64,000 bases of DNA from Symsagittifera roscoffensis (GCF_963678635.1 NC_087068.1:46327785-46391784), one strand, 5' to 3'. Shown: positions 33,969 to 45,474, counted from the stretch's first letter. Notes: a model not told the origin generated them from the letters alone. Program-made: numbers and translations.

Positions 33969-34441
33969 ATTTCGACTTTTTTACTAGCCATTTTTGACGG
34001 AATTTTTTACATCAGTCGAAAAACCTTGTTGTCCTGAGCTTAAATTTGAACAGATAATTCACCTGTGATCATTTTTTGTAAACTTATGAGGGTTTAAAGA
34101 TTGCCATTTTGGCCATTTTGACCAATTTGGGACAATTAACGCGCGATTTAATTCGCGCAATTAACGCGTAAGCGGAGATTTAATCTGTCTTAGAAATCGT
34201 TCCAAATTGGTTGAACGAAGCTTACTTGCCATAATTGATTTGTTACAAGGAACGGAATCTATCCTTTTGTACTTTATATGGCGTGTGGGGCAATGATTTT
34301 CAGAAAAATTTCAAATTTTACAACAAAAATTATTTTCATTTTTTAAAATTTTATTGAATTTTTTCATGTTATTACTGCTCCATAAACCTTAAAAGGCAAT
34401 CGGAACATTCAGGGCTTCGCCCCGATACGAGCAGCCTTGTT
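33946..34441 (+). mobile_element. Helentron/HINE-like element, copy 4, 5' truncated
   Basis: Begins inside the element at gtgggttttttttcttcaga, where the LINE fragment ends, and keeps the standard 3' end with ggcaatcggaacattcaggg and gcagccttgtt. Confidence 0.7.
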
Positions 34442-34780
34442 CAGATTAATTATTGAATCGGTTCAGATAGTTATATAGACTGGATTTGCATTACGCTTTC
34501 AAAAGTGTACCCCAGCATTTTAGCAAAGAATTCGGCTTACAATTAACTTCATCAATTTCACTCACCTCTCTGTAGCACGGTATGAGTTTGGGGCTCATAG
34601 GAAGCTCTGGAGTCTTTCCTTTTTTAAATGACAGATATATCAAGTAGGTTAGACAAGGTGGAGTTAAATACGAAACCGTTTTATAACAATAACGCTTTTT
34701 TCATCAAATCCAGTGAAATGATTGACATTTGAACTGTCAATCACCTCAAATTTTTTGAATACTGTGGATTCTTATGTTTT
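34442..34780. other. Unique spacer between element copies
   Basis: No gene or repeat recognised. Confidence 0.4.
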
Positions 34781-35310
34781 TGTTCCAACTTTTGATACGA
34801 AAGTAACGGAATATTTGTGCTCGGGCTGGGGTTTTTTTTCTTCAGACAAATTTCGACTTTTTAACTAGACTTTTTTGACAGAATTTTTTTATATCATTCA
34901 AAAGCCATTGTTGTCATGAACTTAAATTTGAAAAGGTATTTCACCTGTGATCATTTTTCGTAAAGCTATGAGGGTTTAAAGATTGCCATTTTGACCATTT
35001 TGACCAATTTGGGACAATTAACACGCGATATAATTCGCGCTATAATTCGCGCTATTAATCCGTCTTATATCGTTCCAAATTGGTTGAACGAAGCTTATTT
35101 GCCATAATTGATTTGTTACAAGGAACGAAATCTATCTTTTTGTACTTTATATGGCGTGTGGGGGATGATTTTCAAAAAAATTTCAAATTTTGGAGAAAAA
35201 AAAATTTTCATTTTATTTCTTTTAATTTTTTATTTTATTACTGCTGCTCCAAAAACCTTGAAAGGCAGTCGGAACATTCAGGGCTTCGCCCTGATACGAG
35301 CAGTCTTGTT
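34781..35310 (+). mobile_element. Helentron/HINE-like element, copy 5
   Basis: TGTTCCAACTTTTGATACG start, typical 3' end. It carries a short internal duplication (attcgcgctataattcgcgct at about 35031). First member of a tandem block with copies 6 and 7. Confidence 0.75.
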
Positions 35311-35433
35311 ATCTTTTAAAATATCATATCTCGAAGTTTTTTCACGGTGGGGACTTTCCGTGCTACTCTGCTTGAAAAGAAAAAATTGTTTGGGCAGTGA
35401 TCTGCCAAATGATGCGCTTCGAAAACTTCTAAT
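35311..35433 (+). repeat. Spacer unit of the tandem block, first copy
   Basis: A 123-nt unit from atcttttaaaatatcatatc to cgaaaacttctaat, repeated with few changes at 35970-36092. The repeat unit of the block is therefore element plus spacer, about 660 nt. Confidence 0.8.
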
Positions 35434-35969
35434 TGTTCCGACTTTCGATACGAAAGTAACGGAATATTTGTGCTCGGGGTGGGTTTTTTTTTCTTCAGAC
35501 AAATTTCGACTTTTTAACTAGCCATTTTTGACAAAAATTTTTTACATCATTCAAAAAACCTTGTTGTCCTGAGCTCAAATTTGAAAAGATATTTCACCTG
35601 TGATCATTTTTCATAAAGTTATGGGGCTTTAAAGATTGCCATTTCGGCCAATTTGGGACAATTAACACGCGATATAATTCGCGCTATTAACGCGTAAGCG
35701 GAGATTTAATCCGTCTTATAAATCCTTCCAATTTGGTTGAACGAAGCTTATTTGCCATAATTGATTTGCTACAAGGAACGAAATCTATTTTTTTGTTCTT
35801 TATATGGCGTGTGATGGGATGACTTTCATAAAAATTTTCAAATATTAGAAAAAAAATTTTTCATTTTATTTTACTTCATTTAATTCATTTATGTTATTAC
35901 TGCTGCTCCATAAACCTTAAAAGGCAGTCGGAACATTCAGGGCTTCGCCTTGATATGAGCAGTCTTGTT
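35434..35969 (+). mobile_element. Helentron/HINE-like element, copy 6
   Basis: Full-length copy inside the duplicated block; the 3' hairpin is altered (gggcttcgccttgatatgag). Confidence 0.75.
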
Positions 35970-36092
35970 ATCTTTTAAAATGTCATATCTCGAAGTTTTT
36001 TCACGGTGGGGTCTTTCCGTGCTACTCTGCTTGAAAAAGAAAAATTGTTTGGGCTGTGATCTGCCAAATGATGGGCATCGAAAACTTCTAAT
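35970..36092 (+). repeat. Spacer unit of the tandem block, second copy
   Basis: Near-identical to 35311-35433 (for example gtgctactctgcttgaaaa, attgtttgggc, gatctgccaaatgatg). Confidence 0.8.
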
Positions 36093-36245
36093 TGTTCCGA
36101 CTTTTGATACGAAAGTAACGGAATATTTGTGCTCGGGGTGGTTTTTTTTCTTCAGACGAATTTCGGCTTTTTACCTAGCCATTTTTGACGGAATATTTTT
36201 ATATCATTCGAAAGGTATTGTTGTCTTGAGCTCAAATTTGAAAAA
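36093..36245 (+). mobile_element. Helentron/HINE-like element, copy 7, 3' truncated
   Basis: Only the first 150 nt, ending at gagctcaaatttgaaaaaaa, where it runs into an inverted copy. Confidence 0.7.
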
Positions 36246-36246
36246 A

Positions 36247-36812
36247 AAATGTTACGACTGCCTTTTAAGGTTTATGGAGCAGCAGTAATAACATAAAAAA
36301 ATTAAATTAAATAAAAAAAAATGAAATTTTTTTTTCTAAAATTTGAAAATTTTCAAGAAAGTCATCCCCCCACACGCCATTTAAAGTACAAAAAGATAGA
36401 TTTCGTTTCTTGTACAAATCAATTATGGCAAACAAGCTTCATTCAACCAATTTGGAACGATTTATAAGAAGGATTAAATCTCCGCTTACGCGTTAATAGC
36501 GCGAGCTATATCGCTCGTTAATTGTCCCAAATTGGTCAAAATGGGCAAAATGGCAATCTTTAAACCCTCATAACTTTAAACCCTCATACGAAAAATGATC
36601 AGAGGTGACCCTCATAACTTTAAACCCTCATACGAAAAATGATCACAGGTGAAATATCTCTTCAAATTCAAGTTCAGGACAACAATACCTTTTGAATGAT
36701 ATAAAAAAATTCCGTCAAAAATTGCTAGTTAAAAAGTCGAAATTTGTCAGAAGAAAAAAAATCCACCGCGAGCACAAATATTCCGTTACTTTCGTATCGA
36801 AAGTCGGAACAA
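36247..36812 (-). mobile_element. Helentron/HINE-like element, copy 8, inverted
   Basis: Opposite orientation to copies 2-7; ends ctttcgtatcgaaagtcgga on the plus strand. It is cut at the 3' terminal hairpin, where it meets copy 7. It contains a short tandem duplication around ccctcataactttaaaccct (36565-36640). Confidence 0.7.
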
Positions 36813-39115
36813 TAAAACATCAGATACTCCGTTTTCAACAGTCTTAGGTTCCAGAGGCACCAAAGTACTGTCAAAAAACAAATTTTTTCTTCGGGAAACA
36901 ACTCATTGAACACTCTATTGGGCAATCCCAATGAATTGCTACTTCATGTTGACTACTTATTCATGCATGCGTTTTGAATGCTTTTCTGCTTAAAAAAATG
37001 TGTTTTTTCTTTGGTCCAAACTGCCTGGATTTGTTCATCTTGTTTAATCAATCACTTAAAACTGAGCGGCGCACTGTTAAAATTCATGCAGATAAAATTA
37101 AACATTCTGCTCACTGTTTTTACGCATCCTTCTTACTCAAAAAATCGATTTTCCCTATCCTTCTCGAGAATCGTACAAAGATTGGTAGGTTCCTGTAAGA
37201 TGCACCTGTCGCCAATCGATAGAACCATCTGAAGGAGTAATATGAGCACCTATACTCGTAGATACTTGTATAGCATTGCTAATGGACTGATTATAATTTT
37301 CGAGTCAGTTGTTTCACTTGCATCTCGTCTTATTTGTTCTGAATATTTCAATAAGTTCAACTTAAGTGTCTTGTTATAGTTCTATACTTCTTCTTCCTCA
37401 CATATAGCCTTTGCAACAATTTACTTTGCTTTAGGTTTCATTTCTTTTCGGACTTGCCCAAAAATTTCTGTTCTTGCGACAGTCAAAGTTCGTTCACTAA
37501 CTTGAGTTTATGTCCGGAGTGGCCCACTCATAGATAAGGTACACCGTCTGTTCGTCACGCTATCTTATTTTCTAATACCGATCTTAATCTTACTCTTATA
37601 TCTCCTAGTATCAATTAATCTACTGTATACTGGTATTTGCGAGGTTAGATATCAGGAACTGTTCTGGAGAAGAGCAACTGTTTGCTAAGTTAAAGTTATT
37701 CTGTTCTGGTTGAAACTATAAAGTGTTAGTTATCCATCATGATTGGTTAGTTCTAAGTATTTTACAGAGATAATTTAACAAGAATAAAAATAGGTTAAAA
37801 CAAATACTTGTTTTGAACTGGTTCCAAATTGTCGAATTGTTACTTCGAGATCCTCCGTCTGCACTCTTACAATAGCCGGAATTTTGTTTTCAATTACCTT
37901 CACGATGGTTTTCTCCCAATTCCAGATATTCAGCGGGACTAAGTACCATGGAGGATTCCATTGTAACCTATTTCGCAATAGGCGCCTGGTCATGAAATTT
38001 TAAATTAAGTGGCTGATGGATTTTGGCATCATTTTTAACTTAAGATTGAATAATCTCAATTTCCAGTCTCTGAAACTATTTAATAATTTTATCACAACAA
38101 GTACTACCATGAATAATTTTATAAAAAACCATCAGTTTAGAGAAAACTTATCAGTTTTAAAAAACAGTCGTTGCCATGCAAATTGCTCAGAAATGTTTTC
38201 ACGGAAGCTTAAATCGCTAAAGCTCTTAATCAAACAGAACGAAAAGAAAACAGAAAACGTGCTGTTTCTTGATCCGTACAAAAATTTAATTTCTGAGTCG
38301 TTTCTGAATACAAAATAAAAGTGATGAGAAATTTTATTTCTTAACTTTGCACAATTTTGCATAAATTTGGCATGAATTAGACTTGCAAAAATTTTGTATA
38401 GAAAAAAAACACAAATTAATCATTTAAATCACTTTTAGTTTCGTTAAAAATCTGCGCATTACGGTAGTCGGTTCTTTTTCTCAAAGAAAAGGCTATTTTC
38501 TTTCTTAATTAATGAATTTGTTTGGAACTTTTTATCGCAGCTAAAAATAACTCATTTAGTACCTAACTTTCTCGTTTAGTGTCAAAAATTTCTACTTACT
38601 CAACCTCAGTTTTTTCCATGCGGTCTTTTAGTAGCCTTCGATGGAACGTCAGCTCTTAGTTTCCATGTAAAATTGAACAGAACCAGCATTATAACTGAAA
38701 TAGATAAAGAAATTTGAAACCCATAAAGAGAAAAACGAACCAAAACCATTGTTGGTTTGTCAGACAAAATGATTTCGTAATAAACGGTTTTGTAATACAG
38801 TTTTTCAGACAAAGCAATGAATATTTTTCAAAGAAAAACAACTACTTTTTGAAGCATATTGCAAGTCAAAATTTAAACATGGAAAATTTTGTATGTCGTA
38901 CAAAAAAGACGCGGTTCAGATAATTTTAAAATTATAAAAAGAATCAAATAAAATCAATTTTTCCAGACGGCAATTCGACTCGTGGTATATTTGATATCAG
39001 ACGGCACTTCGGTCCCTTGAAAATATACCAACACTAGCCACCAAACTGTTATTTGCTATGCATCAAAAATAGGACAGCTAGACAACGTTTTTGGAAATAC
39101 AATAATTTGGATTAT
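36813..39115. other. Spacer with one possible exon
   Basis: AT-rich. On the minus strand 37993-37775 a 72-codon frame (MTRRLLRNRLQWNPPWYL at its start, then NIWNWEKTIVKVIENKIP) is less AT-biased than the surroundings and has acceptor-like and donor-like ends (atgaccag near 37985; CAA|gtattt near 37806). No partner exon or family was recognised. Nothing else is supported. Confidence 0.3.
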
Positions 39116-39564
39116 TGTTCCGACTTTTGTAGCAAAATTCGACTTTTGAACTAGCCTTTTTTGACAGGATTTTTTGTATCATTCAAAAATTATTGTTCTC
39201 TTGAGCTTAAATTTGAAAAGATGTTTCACTTGTGATCATTTTTCGTAAAGTTATGTGGGTTTAGATATTGCCATTTTGGCCAAATTGGGACAATTAATGC
39301 GCAATATATTTAGAGCTCTCAACGTGTAAGTGGAGTTTTAATCCATCTTAGAAATCGTTCCAAATTGCCATAATTGATTTGTTACTAGGAGAAAAATCTA
39401 TCATTTTGTACTTAATATGGCGTGTGGGGGATGATTTTTGCTCAAAGTCAAAAAATATTTCATTTTACTTTTTTTACATTTAATTTTTCGTATTGTTACT
39501 GTTCCATAGACCTTAAAAGGCAGTCGGAACGTTCAGGGCCTCGCCCTGATACCAGCAGTCTTGT
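39116..39564 (+). mobile_element. Helentron/HINE-like element, copy 9
   Basis: TGTTCCGACTTTTG start, with part of the 5' region missing, typical middle (atatggcgtgtgggggatga) and 3' end cagtcggaacgttcagggcc then agcagtcttgt. Confidence 0.7.
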
Positions 39565-40160
39565 ATTAAGTGTGAGGCATTTACGCTAAGTTTGTATTTA
39601 AAAACTTGGAAAGCACAAAGTCAAATTATGTCAAAATTGTGTATTTCAAAAAAAAATGCATTTTATATTGCAAAGGATAATTTCTGGAAAACAGTTTTTA
39701 TAATGGTACTGTTGTTTGAAACGGAAAAATTTTTTCGGTTCATTTGATGCATTGAAACGCATCAAATGTGTTGAATTTTGACTAATCGAATTTCAAAGCA
39801 CATGCTGCCAAAAAACGTACAGGTGCCTCCAAAAGTGGCCCAAATATTTACGACTTAGGTTGAAAAGAGAATACTTGTAATATTCCACCACGCTCGCTAA
39901 AGCTGGCTTGTGTAAATATAAGAATCTTAATAACGCACGACACACGTTAAACGCGTCAAGAAAATTGTCTTCGGAATACATAAGAATTTTTCAAGAACGA
40001 TGTTTGATCAAACATTAATTAAAATTATTTTCCAACTGGCTGAAAAAAAATACATCCAGGTGGTTTATCTACATGAGTTCTACAAAAAGTCTAATGTGCT
40101 GAAATTTATCTGCCTAATATTCTTGCTACAATCTTTGTAATTTAGCATACTCGTCTCCTT
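39565..40160. other. AT-rich spacer
   Basis: No gene recognised. accacgctcgctaaagctggc followed by ttgtgtaaat at about 39889 resembles the terminal hairpin of the tRNA-derived repeats and is probably a relic of one. Confidence 0.35.
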
Positions 40161-40472
40161 CCCGGGATGAGGTGCTCGACTCATGATTCGACCCTGTTCG
40201 ACTCATGATTCGACCCTGTTCGACTCATGATTCGACCCTGTTCGACTCATGATTCGACCCTGTTCCACTCATGATTCGACCCTGTTCGACTCATGATTCG
40301 CCCCTGTTCGACTTATGATTCGACCCTGTTCGACTAATGATTCGGCCCTGTTCGACCCATGATTCGACTTTGTTTGACTAATGTGTTCGTTCGACCGTCT
40401 TAATTTGCGACAAAAATTGGACTCCGTTCGACAGTGTCGGTCGAATCATGAGTCGAGCACCTCAGCCCGGGT
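40161..40472. mobile_element. TIR element carrying a minisatellite derived from its own end
   Basis: Left end cccgggatgaggtgctcgac and right end, minus strand, cccgggctgaggtgctcgac; both continue tcatgattcgacc, so the inverted repeat is about 33 bp with one mismatch. The inside is mostly the 22-bp tandem array at 40177-40374. Confidence 0.75.
40177..40374 (+). repeat. 22-bp minisatellite, nine units
   Basis: Unit cgactcatgattcgaccctg plus tt. Units start at 40177, 40199, 40221, 40243, 40265, 40287, 40309, 40331 and 40353. The first 17 bp of the unit equal the inner part of the element's terminal repeat. Variation rises to the right, where units read ctaatg and ggccct. Confidence 0.9.
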
Positions 40473-40799
40473 AATAACTTTTTCTTTTAGTATTACTCTC
40501 AGTCGCAGCTAATCTCGCGAACCCTGCATGCAGTGTAGAAATTGTAAGTTCAGTTGAAGCTGCTACCTGAATTCAATATTCAATGCTGTTTGAGGATTGA
40601 GAGCCTGATCTGAACGTTCACGTAAATTTCTCAGTATAGGTAATATCTTCTGTAAATCGCAAATTTCACTGAGCAAGTTGAGCAAATTAATTTTATTTTA
40701 TACAATCACCTGCCACCGAACTTGACCTTAAAAGATAAAACGTAAATTGAAAAATAAATTCTAAAAATGATTATTTCAAATTTATTTGTCTGATTATCA

Positions 40800-40805
40800 T
40801 TTATT
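40800..40805 (-). terminator. Candidate polyadenylation signal for the neuregulin-like gene
   Basis: AATAAA on the minus strand about 70 nt after the stop codon; a second lies at 40781-40786. Confidence 0.45.
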
Positions 40806-40873
40806 TTCAACCACACAGCATCATTGTCAAAACATGCAAACTACTCGCAGTTATAGAACGTACAAAAATTGAC

Positions 40874-43800
40874 TTAAAGAACTGTTGAGAGACTCAATTC
40901 GGAATTTGACATCGGCGAAGGACTATCATCGTCACTTAGTACGTCAATCGAGGTGTCGTGAAAATTCATACTCGCCAAATTTTTCTTCGGCTCATTGATC
41001 ACTTTAGTCTTTTCGTTTCCATATTTGCTACTTCCTTCTTGTAAATAATCAAGGCTTGAATTTTTTTGAACTTTCACGATTTGTTCACGTGGTTCACCGG
41101 AAGCCAAAGATATTTTGGGAGGGTTTCCGTCCTTTGAGATTCGGTGTTCGTTTGTAACTGTGCAATCTGTTTCATCACTAACGCGTGACCTTTCCTCTTC
41201 ATTATCGGCCACATTGTCATGATGATTTCCATTCATGGCGGATGAAGTGCATTGAAAAGAATTGCGAATTGGCAGAATTAACTGCTCTTGTGGACTGTGA
41301 ACTGAAATCATTTCATTCGAATTTTCTCGAATCGGACTTTGCGACAACATCGGTTGATTTTGCTCGGCAAGAAACGACTGCCCCCTTGATTTTCGTTTCG
41401 ATTTAGTTCCGAATAAATCTTCCATAGCCTGTTCTGTACCAATTCCTTGGCCGCCTTTGGGTTTTCTGGGACGTTTCATGAAACTGTTCGTTAGAAGAAT
41501 TTCGTTGCCGTTCGGAACTGATGCAAGGCCTGCGTATTGAGCTCCCTTTTTGAGTTGTCCGGGTGCAAAATTATTTGAGTAATCGAGCGACTGAGCGAGT
41601 TTTCGCTGAATTGCTTTGTTATTCTTGTTCCTAAAAATAGATTATTCCTCTAAAGTTGCGCTAAAAAAACTTTTTTTTGGCTGAACTGTGAACGGGCTAG
41701 CTATATTATCCCTAATATATAAATGTGTTGCAATATTCATGTGTCGAAAACTTGCAGAATAATTTATTTCTCGAATCAGTGAATTGGTTTTAGCGTTTAA
41801 TTTCTTTCAAACTGGCTTTCGAGTTTCAACAACTTCTGATTAGTACGCCAAAACCCATTAAAAATGAGTAAAATAATCCGTTAAAAAAGAGCTAAGCAAA
41901 GCAAAGCTTTATTCTATTAAAAGGAGGATGGCTTTCTTTCCGTACTTTTCATTTGCCTGCTCGACTTTTTTCATGATGTCAGGAAGATTTTCAAGTTGTG
42001 TCACTAACTTATGAGCGATGTAGATACATCCGACAATGAGAAACAGCGACGCCAGTGCCACAATCACGAAGCAGATCAAGAGGACGTCTTTGAGAGGTAC
42101 CATATATGAACCCCCCTCGTCCAGAACTCTGTCTCCCCCTGGCAGAACAGAGGGGTAGGGGTTGTAGTGCTCACACCTTTCGCCCACGTACCACTTCGTA
42201 CAGCTAAAAAAAATAAAAAGATCTCTTTAACTATCCCCCTATGGCTTCATAGAGAAATTCACCCCTGTAAAGGACTAATTCAATGATTAAACATCTGCAG
42301 ATTTTATACCTAATAAAGAATCATCTTTACTAGTCCCCTTCTTCATCTTAATTCCCATTTTAGCTACACTGCTACTGTTTGAAAGTTTTTGAATGGGGCA
42401 ATCTTTGAAAAATATTTGTACGGACTCCAGTGCCTGAAAAGATTTTTTGTTGGTGAAGTATATCTGCTCATAAATTTCGGTTTTTCTTATCAGACGTTCA
42501 CGATTAATGTTATGGCTGTTACATAATACTCACTGGCATTCGCTCCTGTTCTCTCTGATTCGGTGGATGCAGAAGCCGCCATTCATGCAGAACCCCAAGT
42601 AATCCAGATTGCAGTCTTCAACGTCTGAACAAAAAAACAGAGAGTTGAATTCAAACCGAAGCTAAAGTCTATCGAACGGTAAAATACCCCCCGCCCCCTC
42701 AACAAAAAACACTAGTTTATTTGGTTTTAAATTGGAAATTAACTAGGGGTTTGGTTCTAATTTGTAACAGATATCTGCTCATTAATAGACACCCGAAACT
42801 TTCCATCTATAAGTTTCGAGGTGAAAATACACATAACCGATGTCATCATGCTTACCGGCCAACTTCAAGTGCAGCTCCGTCTTCACTTCGGGGTCTTTGA
42901 AGTTAGTCCCGTGGCAGGAATAATAGCCTGGGTGTTGCCACGTCACAAATGGAATCTCAAGTACGCTCTTTTTCCTGAAACACGACAATAACTCCGATTC
43001 AATTTTCTCTCGAAATCAAAATCAAAATTTAATTTGGCTAGTTTTCATTTCTCCCTAAGTTTTTTTTTACAGAAAAAAAACTAAATTAAAATTGTAATAA
43101 TGCAATGAAACGTTCATTCTTGCGTTCCTTTTTTGTTAAAAATGATTGTTTGATCTCGTTGTTATTAATTCTACGGTGCCTATTAACGAATATCTAAACC
43201 TATTTTCTGTGCTAGTCCAATAATGGATGTTTAGGATTAGGTAATGGGGTTGGTAATTGTCAGCGAGATCTAGAAATTATTTCAAGGTGCGTTTTCAAAC
43301 ATACCAGCTGGTAGTGACTTTGATTGACTTCGAGGCTGGGCCTTCTAAGGGGTGTCCGTTGAACTTCCAGTACATGTAGGGCTGTGGGAACCCTTTCACC
43401 TTGCACTCAAGCAGAACTGAATGCTTCAGTTTCGTCTCCATAACTGGCTCTAACTGGTGAACTTTTTTGATGTAGGGTTGCTCTAAAAGCAAATAATTTG
43501 GATCGATAATAGCATTTTTTTTAAAAAAAATTAACATCAAAATCAATGAACTGTAAAACAATACAGAAATGAATGTTTCGCTCCTTTATTTGTACTGAAC
43601 TGAAATACAAAAGTGGTTAACTTCCATATTTTGCAGACTCTGTGTTTTTAAACATTTCATCTTTCTTTTAAAAGAAAGTTGCTTCTCATAATACAGGATT
43701 ATTGAAAATTATATATCAAAAACGCAATCAATTTCTTATGAAAATTCTAGGTCGTAACCGTAATAAAACAGACCAGCAAAATAAAGTTAAAAAATTCGTT

Positions 43801-44360
43801 GCAACTAATAGCTCTATTGCTTTACTGAAGAAAGAGTTCGAGAAAAACTTACCAGGGCAACCTTTGCAGTACTTGCTCTCGTCTAAATATTTCGTAATTT
43901 CCCTCATCTTTTTTCTCTTATACTTTATCGGCTCGGCCATCGAAACCCAAACGGGGCTCTTTGTCTCTTTGTCCAGAATTACGTCATACTCCGCCAACAT
44001 TTGGTCAGTCTTTTTTAAAAACATTATGTAATCTCGATCAGTGCGCATTTTGTTCACGCAATCAGATGCGCTTAAATTAACAAACAGCTCTCGAGTTTTT
44101 TCTGGCACTTGCAATGAATCTTCATCAGTTCTGATGACTTTCATAATTCCAGGATATAAAACGGAGACTTCGTCCGAAGTGTTTTCTAGTCGTGCCTGGA
44201 CATAAAAGTCGGCGTTGTTCGCTTTGTATATGTGGTAACGAGGTACCTCGTTATGTTCGTCCATACATTGCATGACTTCAGTTGGAACTTCCGTTGATAA
44301 TTGATTGTCAGTTTGTCGTGCATTTGCATCCGCGGTACAAATTTTGATTAAAGATGAAAG
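40874..44360 (-). CDS. nrg: Neuregulin-like ErbB ligand precursor (GGF-type domain, Ig, EGF, TM), six exons, first exon not found
   Basis: Exons 44360-43853, 43482-43305, 42974-42856, 42624-42534, 42203-41946 and 41630-40874 join in phase (1, 2, 1, 2, 2) to 636 residues; all introns are GT-AG. Residues 1-169 resemble the GGF-type N-terminal domain (RDYIMFLKK late in it, ending YCKGCP). An Ig domain follows at about 171-265: Cys196, Trp208, GYYSC with Cys249. The EGF domain at 273-309 has spacing C-x7-C-x5-C-x10-C-x-C-x8-C, with CMNGGFC and YVGERC, the neuregulin pattern. A single transmembrane helix (about 339-362) and a 274-residue cytoplasmic tail rich in Ser, Asn and charged residues complete the type I precursor. 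The EGF domain would be shed to activate ErbB receptors; that is family knowledge. The first visible exon begins after tgtgtttcag, so the signal peptide lies in an upstream exon I could not locate. Drosophila Vein (Ig-EGF, secreted) is the main alternative, but it lacks a transmembrane segment. Confidence 0.85.
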
Positions 44361-44534
44361 CTGAAACACAATGACTTTTGAAGATTAGATTTATAAGAAT
44401 GACACCAATTTTTTTTCAGCCTATCTAGTGTTAGAATTCAACGGCAGATACTTTCTCTGTTGCTAATCGGTACCTTAAATCCATTGCTTAAAATATTATA
44501 CATATACATTTTTTAAACCCGCTAAATCTACATA

Positions 44535-44870
44535 GTAGCGTACCGAGGGGGGGGGGGCGACCGCCATCCCTCAATTCTGGTTGCCAAATTTTGCCAAAGG
44601 GTCCTCCTTTTGGTATAATTTTACGACATTCATGCTGACGAACCGAACCTCAAAATTTTCTAAAGGCGCATTCGGCGCCAATATATCTGACTTCAAGGGG
44701 GTAACACGCGCGGAAAAAACGCAATTTTTTAGTCAAAATTTCACAAACTTTTTTTGGCCTGTTTTTAAAAAAAATTGCCTGCGGCGCAGAACATTTTTCA
44801 ACAAAATAGGGTCCTTATAGTGTTGTTGGATCAAGTTGTTAACATCCTCCTCCCCGAATTTACCGAGTTA
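44535..44870 (-). repeat. GGGGCGGAT-family copy, minus orientation
   Basis: Contains cgcattcggcgccaatatat, gcctgcggcgcagaacattt and ccttatagtgttgttgg, matching the arms at 22020-22350. A run of eleven G lies at about 44547. Plus-strand ORF 44581-44820 is a shadow of the repeat. Confidence 0.6.
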
Positions 44871-45048
44871 AAATTTTGCGCCCCAGCACTTAACTTGGAT
44901 CAAATTCGCTTCCTAGTGCTGCATCTAAAATGCTTGATTCTGAATGGCTGAAACTTTCCACTTAGAACCCAGTTAAAATCCTCCATCAAACCGTTTTGGG
45001 GATGCTAATTGGTCCGAATAGTTATTAATCTGGGTTATGCTGTGTTAT

Positions 45049-45474
45049 GCTGGGTTCCAGCAAGTGGCGTCCCTCATAATGGAGGGACCGAATGTTGGAA
45101 AACTATTTTCCGTCGTAGAATTGCGTGTTTGAAAGTCTCAAAGAAAGCGAAAAAATCCAGCCCATTAAAATCAAAGTTGACCGATAAGAGAAGAAGCAGA
45201 TACATAAATTTAAAATATTGTGAAATCGAATTCGGGCATTTGAAAAATCGAATACCTATCTAAAAAAACTGAAAAATATAACAAAAAATTGTCTATCTGC
45301 TTGAATTGTACAGAAAAACTTCGCTGTGCTGCTATAATTCACTTTCTGTTAATAATGACTTCAGTTTTTTGCAAAAATCATTTAGCCAATAGGAACGCCT
45401 AACGATTCTGATTGGTTAAAAGTTTTCCATCATTCGGTCCCTCCATCATGAAGAACACCCCCTGTTCCAGCAGC
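45049..45474. mobile_element. MITE with about 60-bp inverted ends
   Basis: gctgggttccagcaagtggc then atggagggaccgaatgttgg at the left are mirrored at the right by gctgctggaacagggggtgt then atggagggaccgaatgatgg (minus strand). The inside has no convincing ORF. Confidence 0.6.

Noticed and set aside
34781-36288. Similar 74- to 137-codon frames repeated along 35.1-36.3 kb
   Set aside because: They repeat because the DNA is a tandem duplication of a non-coding element; no coding motif.
37775-37993. 72-codon minus-strand frame with possible splice ends
   Set aside because: Looks more gene-like than its surroundings but has no partner exon or recognised family; left as a note in the spacer entry.
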